A stretch of 36,750 bases of DNA from Phycisphaerae bacterium. Its GTDB lineage: Bacteria > Planctomycetota > Phycisphaerae > UBA1845 > JAFGLZ01. How positions within the stretch are numbered: position 1 is the first letter of the stretch; every line of letters begins with the position of its first letter. Location: positions 1 to 36,750 of the forward strand of contig JAFGLZ010000032.1 in the NCBI GenBank assembly GCA_016927755.1. The letters are read 5' to 3'. Under the pieces are notes generated by a model. That model was given only the letters and a program-made list of their open reading frames with translations, had not been told where the DNA came from and made no database searches. A program made the position numbers and the translations under genes. Below are positions 1 to 9,939 of this stretch, in pieces.

Positions 1-60
1 CGAGACATCGCCCAACCCCGTCCCCCCGCTCCCGCCCAACCCCCCGAACCCCGGAAAACC

Positions 61-130
61 GCGCATTCCGCTGCATCCCGCTGCATCCCGGCGCATTCCG
101 GGACATTTCGAGACATTCCGAGACATCGCC
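61..130. repeat. Seven phased 10-bp units with CAT[TC][CT]CG core
   Basis: Seven consecutive decamers run from 61 to 130: gcgcattccg, ctgcatcccg (twice), gcgcattccg, ggacatttcg, agacattccg and agacatcgcc. The CAT core falls every 10 bases, close to one helical turn. The sequence cgagacatcgcccaac is present at 1-16 and again, identical, at 119-134, so the block may belong to a longer unit of about 118 bp that continues outside the window. The units are direct and without spacers, which does not fit a CRISPR array. Function is unknown. Confidence 0.75.
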
Positions 131-154
131 CAACTCCACCCGTCCCCCCTCGCC

Positions 155-218
155 CGTACCTCCCGCTCAGCACCCCCTCCCTCGCCCATCAGGGCCTTGC
201 CCCTTTCCCTCTTCCCTC
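155..218 (+). repeat. Left copy of a 64-bp dispersed inverted repeat
   Basis: Read on the plus strand this segment is 60/64 identical to the minus strand of 36687-36750 at the other end of the window. Differences are at repeat positions 11, 34, 45 and 46. It starts with CGTACCTCCC and runs into a C/T-only tract. No coding capacity or transposase is linked to it. Confidence 0.9.
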
Positions 219-243
219 TTCCTTCTTCTCCCTTCCCTCCCCC
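200..243 (+). repeat. 44-base homopyrimidine tract
   Basis: Every base from 200 to 243 is C or T on the plus strand, built from CCCTT and CCTCTT-like units. The first part belongs to the dispersed repeat and the rest is unique to this copy. Homopurine-homopyrimidine tracts of this length can form triplex structures and stall polymerases. That role is inference here. Confidence 0.85.
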
Positions 244-382
244 GCAAGCAACACCGGCGGCACATCGCAAGGAGATATTTGCGGGAGAGATAATAGCTAT
301 TCTCGCGGGCCAAAGCCGCTCCGCCGCTAACTTCCCCCTCACCGGATTTGTTAACGCGTTTCTTAACCAAAACAAACGCGGC

Positions 383-414
383 TTGTAACCGGTGGCCGAT
401 AGTAGTACTAATAT
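383..414 (+). promoter_or_regulatory. Possible ackA promoter
   Basis: TTGTAA (383-388) could act as a -35 element. Candidate -10 hexamers are TACTAA (406-411, spacer 17) and TAATAT (409-414, spacer 20). Neither pair is a strong match to the sigma70 consensus. The site lies about 100 bases before the ackA start and sits in the only AT-rich patch of the leader. Confidence 0.25.
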
Positions 415-516
415 GGAAAGTGACGGTTCGCACGGACCGTTCGGAACAAGGTCAGCGAATCGTGCGGGACCCCACCTGCCGCGATTCCCTCCACCGCTTC
501 GGGGGCGAATGATCCC

Positions 517-1746
517 ATGTACGTGCTTGTGATTAACTGCGGCAGCTCGTCCATCAAGTACAAGCTCTACGACGCACAGACCCAACTCGACCGCGCCCAA
601 GGACTGATCGAACGTATCGGCGAGCCCCAGGCCCGCTTGGTCTACCGACCCAACGGCCATCAGATCGAGCTCTCGGAAAAAATCACCGACTACGAACAAG
701 GCGTTCGCCGAATCATCGAACTGCTGACGACCGAAGGCGATCCCCCGCCCCTGGCCAGCGTCGAGGATCTGGTCGGCCTCGGCCACCGTGTCGTCCACGG
801 CGGCGAGGCCTTCCGAGAGTCCGTCATCGTCGATGCCGACGTCTTGGCCGCCGTCGAGAACTGCTGCGAGCTCGCCCCCCTCCACAACCCGGCAAACCTC
901 GCCGGCATCAAGGCGGCCCAGAAGATCGTGCCGAATCGACCCCACGTCGGGGTGTTCGACACCGCGTTCTTCCAGACGATGCCGCCGCATGCCTACACGT
1001 ACGCCGTTCCCTACGAGTGGTACGAGCAGCGACGAATCCGCCGCTACGGATTCCACGGCACCAGTCACCGCTACGTCGCCGCCGAGGCCGCCAGACTCTT
1101 GGGAAAGCCCAAACCCAATCTGATCACCCTGCACCTCGGCAACGGCTGCAGCATGAGCTGCATCCAAGAGGGCCGCGCGATCGACCAGACGATGGGGCTC
1201 ACTCCCCTCGAAGGTCTTGTGATGGGAACGCGAAGCGGAGACATCGACCCCGCCATCATCTTTCACATGATCCAGCTCGGCGAGGACGTCGCCAAGATCC
1301 GCGCGACCCTCGAGAAGAAGAGCGGCCTGCTGGGAGTCTCAGGAGTGTCTCGCGATCTGCGCGACATTCGCGAGGCCGCCGAAAAGGGCGACCAACGGGC
1401 CCAACTGGCCATCGACGTCTTCGCCCACCGGGCCAAGAAGTACCTCGGCGCCTTCCTGGCGGAGCTTGGCGACTGCCATGCGATCGTGTTCACCGGAGGC
1501 ATCGGAGAGAACGCACATTGGATGAGAGCCAAGATCCTCGCGGGTCTGGCGCCGCTCGGCATCGAGATCGATCGCCACGCCAACGAAGCACGACGCGTCG
1601 GTCCCGAAGGCCCGCTCCGAATCACTACGGAGACCAGCCGCACGAGTGCCTGGGTGATTCCGACGGACGAAGAGCTGATGATCGCTCAGGACACGATCCG
1701 TCTCGTCAAACCTCGGGCAAGAACTGAATCTAACACGATCGGTTGA
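517..1746 (+). CDS. ackA: Acetate kinase
   Basis: Catalyses reversible phosphoryl transfer between acetyl phosphate and ADP, giving acetate and ATP, in the cytoplasm. At 409 residues it has normal length for the acetate/butyrate kinase family (ASKHA fold). Family motifs are in order: the N-terminal phosphate loop NCGSSSIKYKL (about residues 4-14), GHRVVHGG, the GFHGTSHRYV stretch, LHLGNGCS, TRSGDIDP and the C-terminal FTGGIGENA. The ATG at 517 lets the first beta strand (MYVLVINCGSSS) start at the usual place. No phosphotransacetylase gene is adjacent. The 3' end overlaps the convergent HAD gene by 17 bases. Codons end mostly in C. Confidence 0.97.
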   Translation: MYVLVINCGSSSIKYKLYDAQTQLDRAQGLIERIGEPQARLVYRPNGHQIELSEKITDYEQGVRRIIELLTTEGDPPPLASVEDLVGLGHRVVHGGEAFRESVIVDADVLAAVENCCELAPLHNPANLAGIKAAQKIVPNRPHVGVFDTAFFQTMPPHAYTYAVPYEWYEQRRIRRYGFHGTSHRYVAAEAARLLGKPKPNLITLHLGNGCSMSCIQEGRAIDQTMGLTPLEGLVMGTRSGDIDPAIIFHMIQLGEDVAKIRATLEKKSGLLGVSGVSRDLRDIREAAEKGDQRAQLAIDVFAHRAKKYLGAFLAELGDCHAIVFTGGIGENAHWMRAKILAGLAPLGIEIDRHANEARRVGPEGPLRITTETSRTSAWVIPTDEELMIAQDTIRLVKPRARTESNTIG

Positions 1747-2467
1747 TGTCCTCGATGAGCCCCGGAAGCTCGCTGAGGGCGGCGATGACGTGATCCGGTT
1801 GGATGCGCCCCGTGGGGCGGTGACCGTCTGTCGCCTTGAGGACGGAGATCATCCCCGCGCGGTTGGCCCCTTTGATGTCCGCCACCAGCGTGTCCCCCAC
1901 GAACGCGGCGCCGCCGGCGTCCACCCCCATCGTCCGAAGGGCCATTCTGAAGATCCGCCTCTGTGGCTTCCGGCAGCCGACTTCGCATGAGTAGAAGCGA
2001 AACGGGAAGAACTCGAGTAATCCCTCGCGCCGCATGTGGTCGTCCAGCGTGACGCCGGGAACGATCGTGTTGGAGATCAGACCGAGCTGGCAGCCGTTGT
2101 CTCGTAGCCGGGCGAGCACCTCATGGGCCCGTGGTTCCAAAGTCCCTTGAACGCGAACCGGCTCATAGAACAACCCACAAAGGCGCTCGAGGTCTTCCAG
2201 TCGAGTCGTCAGGCCCATCCGCCGATTGATCTTCGCCAGAACCTTGAGGGTGTCGCAATCTCGCCAACTCAGCTTCGAGCGAAAGTAGGCCCATTCGATC
2301 GCCCGCAACTGACGGCGGTGGAACGTCTTGAGATCGCAAACCGGCTCGCCCGCCTCGAGGAGATACTTGTGAGCCAGCGCCGCGCCCTCCCGGAAAGCGG
2401 CGTAGTGGTCCACCTCCCCGAAGTTCACAAGCGTGTCCCCGAGATCGAACAGCACCGCGCGAATCAT
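1730..2467 (-). CDS. HAD-superfamily hydrolase (phosphatase-like)
   Basis: A 245-residue cytoplasmic HAD protein. Motif I is VLFDLGDTLV at residues 5-14, so the nucleophile Asp is present. The usual second Asp (DxD) is displaced by one residue (D-L-G-D-T). Motif II LISNT, the motif III Lys in CRKPQRRIF and motif IV FVGDTLVADI are all visible. The helical insert after motif I is the C1 cap typical of subfamily I. The frame is open much further upstream (to 2719), but homology begins at the ATG at 2467 (MIRAVLF), so that start is chosen. Substrate cannot be named. The stop lies inside the end of ackA, in convergent orientation. Confidence 0.85.
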   Translation of the reverse strand: MIRAVLFDLGDTLVNFGEVDHYAAFREGAALAHKYLLEAGEPVCDLKTFHRRQLRAIEWAYFRSKLSWRDCDTLKVLAKINRRMGLTTRLEDLERLCGLFYEPVRVQGTLEPRAHEVLARLRDNGCQLGLISNTIVPGVTLDDHMRREGLLEFFPFRFYSCEVGCRKPQRRIFRMALRTMGVDAGGAAFVGDTLVADIKGANRAGMISVLKATDGHRPTGRIQPDHVIAALSELPGLIEDINRSC

Positions 2468-2718
2468 GGCTCCCTGCCTCTTGCCCGGCGAAATCCACGC
2501 CCGAACCAACCATCGGTCCCCGTTCGGGCGCCTTGGCGAATTGGGGCATTGTAGCCCCTCGACGCAACGCGGCTCAAGCACGACGGAAGGCGCCGCGGCC
2601 GACGGCCTGGATGCCGCCATGCCGGCTCCACTGGCACTGCGGGATTGCCCGGCTAGAATGGTAGCGCCTCGATGTCGCGTCCCAGGACGCCGCGCCCTGG
2701 CCCTGGATAGGTGGAGCA

Positions 2719-3351
2719 ATGGATCGCCGACGGACGATCATCCTGGTCACCCTCATTATCGCGGCCCTCGCGGGAGGGGCGGCCCTCGTCTTCAGCGGCG
2801 GCTCGCACCGACGAGGTCCCCGCGGCTCGGAGGAGGACGCGAACGCCCCCGTCTCCTACGCCGGATCGGAGGAGCACCCCGCCCTGGAGTTTCCCAAGGA
2901 GGCCCGGTGCGATGACGAGGAGGCGAACCGCTTCATCGAGAACTTCTATCGTGTCTGCTGCTCAAAAGACTTCGACACGGCCTATGACAAGTTCCGCCTC
3001 ATGATGACGACGCGCGTCGATCCCTTCACGCCCGAGCGCTTCAAGCGCGCGCTGGCGGCCGTCAAGCGACTCCGCATCGAGGCGATCGAGAAACTGCCGG
3101 AAGTGGCCGATGTCCCGCCCCCCGTGTACGTCGTCCGCTCCCGCGTCTACCTCCGACCGGGAGTCAAAACGGACAGCTCGGAGCGAACGATCACTATCCT
3201 CGTGTTCAAGGAGTTGGGCAACTGGGTCATGGCCCCCGCGCCCAAGTCGCTGCGTGACGGCCTCGACGCCTTTCTCGAGGAGGAGAGGGCCGCCGACGCG
3301 AACGCGCCCACAACCGCGGAAGCTCCGGGCGGGAACGAACCCGCCCAGTAG
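2719..3351 (+). CDS. Membrane-anchored protein of unknown function
   Basis: 210 residues. The N-terminus MDRRRTIILVTLIIAALAGG is a positively charged start followed by one hydrophobic helix (about residues 6-25), so the protein is probably anchored with the rest outside the cytoplasm. Residues 70-185 look like a compact alpha/beta domain of the kind seen in small DUF4878/NTF2-like exported proteins (helix-rich start with FIENFYRVCCSKDFDTAYDKF, then strands such as RTITILVFKELGNWVM). That assignment is a guess from pattern. The C-terminal 25 residues are low-complexity Ala/Pro/Glu. GGTGGAG just before the ATG could serve as a ribosome site. The downstream gene begins 74 bases later on the same strand. 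Confidence 0.7.
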   Translation: MDRRRTIILVTLIIAALAGGAALVFSGGSHRRGPRGSEEDANAPVSYAGSEEHPALEFPKEARCDDEEANRFIENFYRVCCSKDFDTAYDKFRLMMTTRVDPFTPERFKRALAAVKRLRIEAIEKLPEVADVPPPVYVVRSRVYLRPGVKTDSSERTITILVFKELGNWVMAPAPKSLRDGLDAFLEEERAADANAPTTAEAPGGNEPAQ

Positions 3352-3425
3352 GTACGAAACCCACCGCAGCGCCTCGCGGGGCTTCCCGCGCGGCGTGTGC
3401 GGGCCGACACGGACAGGAAACCCGG

Positions 3426-3833
3426 ATGTTCAACTACGATTGGTGGCACGGCCCGGCGCGGCAGCACCTGGCTGATTGTGCAAGGCTTCGGTGCCTCAAG
3501 CACCGTTTCCCAGAGGCCGACTCGCTGGACCTGCCCAACGACGGAGACCCGGGGCACTTCCTCTCCGAGCTCGAGGTCCACACGATTGTGTACCTGCGGG
3601 ATGGGTTCAGCTACGAGATCGGAGCCTTGGTCGAGTCGGACGTCAAGTCTTATCTCACGTGCGAAGTCGTCCCCGTGGAGGAGTCCTGGCAGACCGGAGG
3701 ATTCGTTGTCTCCGTCCCGTTCGACGATATCGCCCGGGTCGAGATCTTCGCCATCCATCCCTCCGAGAAGCCCCGAGAGACCCCGCACATCACGGGGTTC
3801 CGCGCGACGTCCGAGGGATTCCAGCGCGATTGA
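3426..3833 (+). CDS. Conserved-looking hypothetical protein
   Basis: 135 residues, cytoplasmic, not recognised. The sequence is balanced and non-repetitive: a His/Cys-containing N-terminal helix (WWHGPARQHLADCARLRCL), then mostly beta strands (VHTIVYLRDGFSYEIGALV, VVSVPFDDIARVEIFAIH). AGGA with a 7-base spacer precedes the ATG. It may be cotranscribed with the anchored protein upstream. The coding call rests on length, start context and C-rich third positions like those of ackA. No function is claimed. Confidence 0.6.
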   Translation: MFNYDWWHGPARQHLADCARLRCLKHRFPEADSLDLPNDGDPGHFLSELEVHTIVYLRDGFSYEIGALVESDVKSYLTCEVVPVEESWQTGGFVVSVPFDDIARVEIFAIHPSEKPRETPHITGFRATSEGFQRD

Positions 3834-3841
3834 CGCACAGG

Positions 3842-3862
3842 CCGGGAGCCCCGCGCCCCCGG
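3842..3862. terminator. Hairpin between convergent genes
   Basis: CCGGG (3842-3846) pairs with CCCGG (3858-3862) across an 11-base loop in the short gap between the hypothetical gene (plus) and gyrB (minus). It could end transcription from either side, but there is no T tract, so it is weak as an intrinsic terminator. Confidence 0.25.
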
Positions 3863-3896
3863 TCGGGCCCGCTGATTGGGGGCAAGATTCGCCGCC

Positions 3897-6449
<2,553 letters not shown>

Positions 6450-6514
6450 CCCGTGACCTGCCTTCTTGGCTTATGTGGTACTCTCATGTGCTTCGAGACG
6501 ATTACCTTGGGTGA

Positions 6515-6919
6515 TTATTCGTTGTCTCCCGTCGGCTCTTTGTCCTCCTGCCGCGTCCGAGTTCCCTCGGCCTGCAGGGCCACACGCAGCCGCATGGGAC
6601 CCCAAGCCGAGTGTACGGACCGAACTTGCCGTACGAGCTCGGGTCCGAGGACCCGCTCAACCTCAAACCGTGTGGCGGCATCCGCCACCTCTAACGTAAT
6701 CGTGCCTCTTCGAACCGAGCGGACGTGAGCGCTCTGCCACAATTCCGGAGGAGCAAGAGTATGCCAGATCGCGGTAACGAACGCCTCTCGCGGCGACGCC
6801 TCGTTGCTATCCCGCGGGAATAAGCGCGAAACCAGTTCGCCGATCGTGCGGTAACGCCGGGTTGGCTGGCGGGCCTCCCAAATACGCTGAAGGGTGTCAT
6901 CATCCACGGCAGGAACCAA
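6515..6919 (-). CDS. DUF721 (DciA-like) protein
   Basis: 134 residues. The core around residues 45-115 (AFVTAIWHTLAPPELWQSAH..., RGTITLEVADAATRFEVERV) fits the DUF721 pattern: a Trp-containing helix, then a short beta sheet. Family knowledge links DUF721/DciA to loading of the replicative helicase DnaB, and position between dnaN and gyrB fits that. The C-terminal 20 residues are charged and probably disordered. The longest start is TTG at 6919, immediately after the dnaN TGA (6920-6922). A GTG at 6907 is an alternative. No clear ribosome site precedes either, so translation may depend on coupling with dnaN. recF, which often holds this slot, is absent. Confidence 0.8.
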   Translation of the reverse strand: MVPAVDDDTLQRIWEARQPTRRYRTIGELVSRLFPRDSNEASPREAFVTAIWHTLAPPELWQSAHVRSVRRGTITLEVADAATRFEVERVLGPELVRQVRSVHSAWGPMRLRVALQAEGTRTRQEDKEPTGDNE

Positions 6920-8020
6920 TCATGCCAAGCTTACAGGCATAATGACGTACACAAAATCCTTCCCGGCACTAAGCACCCCAGGCTTGGCGGGCTCGCTGAA
7001 CTCGAGGGCAACCTGGTCTGCCTCCACAACGCGCAGCGCGTCGTTCAGGAACGTGGGATTGAACCCCATTGCCGTGGGCTTCCCAGAATACTCCACCGGC
7101 AAGTCTACCGTTGCCTCCCCCTGCTGTGGGGCGCGGCTTGACAACACGAGCTTGTCCTTGCCAAAGTCCATCCGGATACCCTTGGACTCGTCGCTGGTTA
7201 GAAGAGCTGCCCGACGGATAGCCCCATGTAACTCTGAGGTCTTGAAGGTTACCTTGTTAGGGTTGTCCTTCGGAATGACGTCGTCATACTTAGGAAAGTG
7301 CCCTTCCACAAGTATCGAGGCCACCATCATCGCGCCTACCCGAACGAGAAGCTGATTCGCCGAAGCCTTGATGTGGACCTCCTGCTCTACGTCGCCCTGG
7401 GTCATACGCATAAGCAAGGTCATCGTCTTTGATGGCACAATGACGCTGACGTCACCGTCAGAGCTCTTTTTGACGCTTCCCCCTGCCTTCGCTAGCCGCC
7501 GACCGTCGGTCGCCACAAGCTGCAACTTCTTGCCCTTCTTCTCCCACAAGACCCCGTTGATCGCGTACCGGGTGTTCTCCCTAGCGGCCGCGAAAACGGT
7601 ACTCTCAATCAACCGACGCAACACGCCAGCGGCCACAACCAAGTCCGCCTCACCCGTAAACTCGGCTATGGGAGGAAACTCGCTTGGATCCTGGCCGTAG
7701 ATCTGGAAGTGGCTGCCCTCCCCGCGGATATGAATGGCTTCCTCGGTCGTCTCGATGCCCAACACGTCGTCGGATAGCTCCCGGACGATCTGCGAGAGTT
7801 TGTCCGCTGGAACGAGCGCCTCGCCCTCCTTGCTCACCTCGACCTGGGACACGACGCAGCGCACGCTAACCTCAAGGTCGGTTCCGGCAAGTGTAATGTG
7901 GTCCTTCAGCGCGACGATTTGGGCGCACTTGAGAGCCTCCCTTGGTGTTCGGCTACTTACCACGCCCGTGAGCACGCCAAGTGCGTGGTCAAGGGCGGAT
8001 CGGCTACAGTTCAGTTTCAT
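6920..8020 (-). CDS. dnaN: DNA polymerase III sliding clamp (beta subunit)
   Basis: Ring-shaped processivity clamp for the replicative polymerase. 366 residues, the standard length for three clamp domains. It starts MKLNCSRSALDHALGVLTGVVSSR, as beta clamps do. The central VVAAGVLRRLIESTVFAAARENTRYAINGVLWE segment and the C-terminal VYVIMPVSLA end, close to the usual Y-x-x-MP-x-R/x-L, are present. The ATG at 8020 is preceded by GGAG (complement of 8027-8030) at six bases, a good ribosome site. Downstream it abuts DUF721 directly. Confidence 0.97.
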   Translation of the reverse strand: MKLNCSRSALDHALGVLTGVVSSRTPREALKCAQIVALKDHITLAGTDLEVSVRCVVSQVEVSKEGEALVPADKLSQIVRELSDDVLGIETTEEAIHIRGEGSHFQIYGQDPSEFPPIAEFTGEADLVVAAGVLRRLIESTVFAAARENTRYAINGVLWEKKGKKLQLVATDGRRLAKAGGSVKKSSDGDVSVIVPSKTMTLLMRMTQGDVEQEVHIKASANQLLVRVGAMMVASILVEGHFPKYDDVIPKDNPNKVTFKTSELHGAIRRAALLTSDESKGIRMDFGKDKLVLSSRAPQQGEATVDLPVEYSGKPTAMGFNPTFLNDALRVVEADQVALEFSEPAKPGVLSAGKDFVYVIMPVSLA

Positions 8021-8026
8021 GATGCG

Positions 8027-8065
8027 CTCCGTCTATGCCGACAAGTAATTGCGTCCACCATAATA
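8027..8065 (-). promoter_or_regulatory. dnaN ribosome site and possible -10 element
   Basis: On the minus strand TATTAT (8060-8065) matches five of six bases of a sigma70 -10 and would give a leader of about 30 bases. GGAG (8027-8030) sits six bases before the dnaN ATG. No good -35 is seen at the right spacing. Confidence 0.35.
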
Positions 8066-8170
8066 CCATTAGCTAAGCTAGACGAGTAGTAGCCGTATAG
8101 TAAGAACTGTTGCATCCGTGTGTTGGGTAAGCGATACGACCGTAACCCTAATCGGATCAGCCCGTTCGAA

Positions 8171-8253
8171 CTGTCGGCAGGGGGCGGACACCTGTTGTGT
8201 TTGGGTTGAGCTTGATGTTGCCGTGTTGGTGGCTTGGTTGAGGCTGCCGACAG
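8171..8253. repeat. 10-bp perfect inverted repeat framing a G/T-biased tract
   Basis: CTGTCGGCAG (8171-8180) and its exact reverse complement CTGCCGACAG (8244-8253) are separated by 63 bases. That spacer contains 28 G, 22 T, 8 C and 5 A (79 percent G+T) and eight TTG triplets. The arms stop pairing immediately beyond 10 bp on both sides. The position in the putative origin suggests a protein-binding or unwinding role. That is inference. Confidence 0.85.
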
Positions 8254-8306
8254 GGTATGAAACGGGGTGCCGGCGGATGTTTGTCTTTTGAAGCAGGCGC
8301 AACGGG

Positions 8307-8315
8307 TTATCCACA
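8307..8315 (+). promoter_or_regulatory. Consensus DnaA box
   Basis: TTATCCACA, an exact match to the classical DnaA box, 17 bases beyond the dnaA stop codon on the dnaN side. It is the only perfect copy seen in the dnaA-dnaN gap. None is seen upstream of dnaA. Confidence 0.75.
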
Positions 8316-8332
8316 TGTTTCTGTTACGTTCT

Positions 8333-9658
8333 CTACTGCTGTAATGAGTTCCGTAGGGAGTCCAGCGTATCGCGGAACTCCGGATCCGTTTCCTGGAGAC
8401 GCGAGATGGTCTTCGTGGCGTGGAGTACGGTCGTATGGTCCCGCCCCCCGAAGTAGCCGCCGATTTCCTCGAGGCTGTGGCTCGTTAGGGTTCGTGCCAA
8501 GTACATGCATACCTGACGTGGGAAGGCGATTGACTTGGTGCGTTTCCGACTCTGTAGGTCCGCGAGTCGTACCCCGTAGTACTTAGTAACGGCGTTAAGG
8601 ATTGTTGGGACGCTGATGGGCACGCGCAAGGACGAGGGCGCCTGACCCAAGGCCTCGCGGGCCAAATCGAGATCTACGGTACCTGCCCGTTGTGCCGCAA
8701 GTGCATGGAGTTGAAGGATTGCGCCCTCGAGTTCTCTTGCGTTTGAGGTCACGTTGCTGGCGACGTAATGAACGACCTCGTCGCTAAGGCTGAGCTTCCT
8801 GCTCTTGGCCTTCTTGCGGACGATCGCGATTCGCGTATCCAGGCAGGGCGGATCGATGCTGGCGACAAGGCCCCAGTTAAAACGGCTGACAAGACGGTCT
8901 TCAAGGCTCGGGATCTCACTCGGCGGGCTATCCGCCGAGAGGATAATCTGTTTCTGGATCTGGTACAGCGTGTTGAAGGTGTGGAAGAACTCCTCCTGGC
9001 TGCGCTCGCGTTCCGCGAGGAACTGAATATCGTCGATGACAAGGACGTCTACGTGACGATAGCGGTACCGAAAGGAGTTCATCGCACCACGTTCAACGGC
9101 CTCGATGAAGTGGTTTGTGAACGTCTCGCAGGTTAGGTAGAGGATCTGAGCACTAGGATCTAGCTCCAGGGCCCGATGACACGTTGCCTGCAGGAGATGG
9201 GTCTTCCCCAGGCCGACGTTCCCGTGAATGAATAACGGGTTATAAGCCATACCGGGCGACTCGCTTACAGCGACGCATGCCGCGTGGGCAAGACGGTTTG
9301 AAGGCCCCGTGACGAATTCCGGGAAGCTGTACATGGAGTTGAGTGTAAGTGGTGTGGTCTCCTGCTCCACGGTGAGTGAAGCGGATTCCGGCGGTACCGT
9401 CACTAGCCCAATCTCGTTGATGGTAAAACGCACACTGATGAGGCGTCCAGTCGCTGCTTGCGCTGCTTCGACGAAGGGACGAACACAGTGATCACTCAAA
9501 TAGCGCTGCTGACTCTCGTTCGCGGCTCGGATCTCGAGGACGCCGTGGTCCAGGTGAACCGGCACAAGTTGGCTGAACCAGCCTCGTACCAGTTCCGGGT
9601 GATGCACCCGGAGTTGGCCGAGAATATCCCCCCAGACCGTATCAGTGATGCCGTTCAT
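8333..9658 (-). CDS. dnaA: Chromosomal replication initiator DnaA
   Basis: AAA+ initiator that binds DnaA boxes and opens the origin. 441 residues from the ATG at 9658 (MNGITDTVWGDILGQLR). A possible start ten codons earlier adds only unrelated residues. Domain I is about residues 1-85, with a short linker. The AAA+ core begins near residue 105 with Walker A GNVGLGKT (146-153), Walker B VLVIDDIQF (205-213) and a sensor region around SADSPPSEIPSLEDRLVSRF. The C-terminal DNA-binding domain ends with the signature GRDHTTVLHA (405-414). All key residues look intact. It lies upstream of dnaN on the same strand with a 312-base gap. Confidence 0.97.
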   Translation of the reverse strand: MNGITDTVWGDILGQLRVHHPELVRGWFSQLVPVHLDHGVLEIRAANESQQRYLSDHCVRPFVEAAQAATGRLISVRFTINEIGLVTVPPESASLTVEQETTPLTLNSMYSFPEFVTGPSNRLAHAACVAVSESPGMAYNPLFIHGNVGLGKTHLLQATCHRALELDPSAQILYLTCETFTNHFIEAVERGAMNSFRYRYRHVDVLVIDDIQFLAERERSQEEFFHTFNTLYQIQKQIILSADSPPSEIPSLEDRLVSRFNWGLVASIDPPCLDTRIAIVRKKAKSRKLSLSDEVVHYVASNVTSNARELEGAILQLHALAAQRAGTVDLDLAREALGQAPSSLRVPISVPTILNAVTKYYGVRLADLQSRKRTKSIAFPRQVCMYLARTLTSHSLEEIGGYFGGRDHTTVLHATKTISRLQETDPEFRDTLDSLRNSLQQ

Positions 9659-9902
9659 GAACCGCCCTACCGCCGCGCCCCGGCGCACTACATCAAGAGA
9701 GATACCACCTCTACTGACCAGTGACCAGCCCAGACCAGCCAGGATCAGGAATTGGCGCGCCTACTTGCATTCGGCCTTGAAGCCATCTTCCGAGAGGTTG
9801 GTACGCGCACTTTACCACGTCACGGAAGAGCGGGCAACACGAAAAGCGTGTTGCGCAGGCCAGGTTAACCGGCTGGATCACGTGGACCGAGGACGGCCTA
9901 CA

Positions 9903-9931
9903 TTGACAACATGTACGGGGCTGCCGAGAAT
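9903..9931 (+). promoter_or_regulatory. Promoter for the TPR gene, possibly leaderless
   Basis: TTGACA (9903-9908), a perfect -35, is followed after exactly 17 bases by GAGAAT (9926-9931), a 4/6 match to the -10. Transcription would start around 9938-9940, at the ATG of the TPR gene (9940). No Shine-Dalgarno sequence is present, so the mRNA may be leaderless. Confidence 0.4.
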
Positions 9932-9939
9932 GCGTTTTC

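Larger units (their letters stand above)
1..516. other. Non-coding, repeat-rich region upstream of ackA
   Basis: No convincing gene is seen in these 516 bases. The first 134 bases hold a decamer repeat and a 16-bp direct repeat. Bases 155-218 match the far right end of the window in inverted orientation, and 200-243 is a pure pyrimidine tract. The rest (244-516) is the leader of the acetate kinase gene. It contains the 10-bp palindrome AATAGCTATT at 292-301 and a weak promoter-like pair near 383-414. Small open frames here (for example 197-388) have low-complexity translations and look like chance. Confidence 0.7.
8021..8332. other. dnaA-dnaN intergenic region, candidate oriC
   Basis: 312 bases without a gene between dnaN and dnaA. 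The left third (8041-8110) is AT-richer than its surroundings and includes TAGCTAAGCTA (an odd-centre palindrome near 8070-8080) and two adjacent TAG triplets (8087-8092). The middle holds a strand-biased tract framed by a 10-bp inverted repeat. The right end holds one perfect DnaA box. Many bacteria place oriC beside dnaA or between dnaA and dnaN. The low number of DnaA boxes makes the call tentative. Confidence 0.5.

Noticed and set aside
61..130. CRISPR array
   Set aside because: Units are 10 bases with no spacers, and no cas gene is present.
9689..9902. Origin upstream of dnaA
   Set aside because: No DnaA-box-like sequence or AT-rich patch was found here, unlike the dnaA-dnaN gap.
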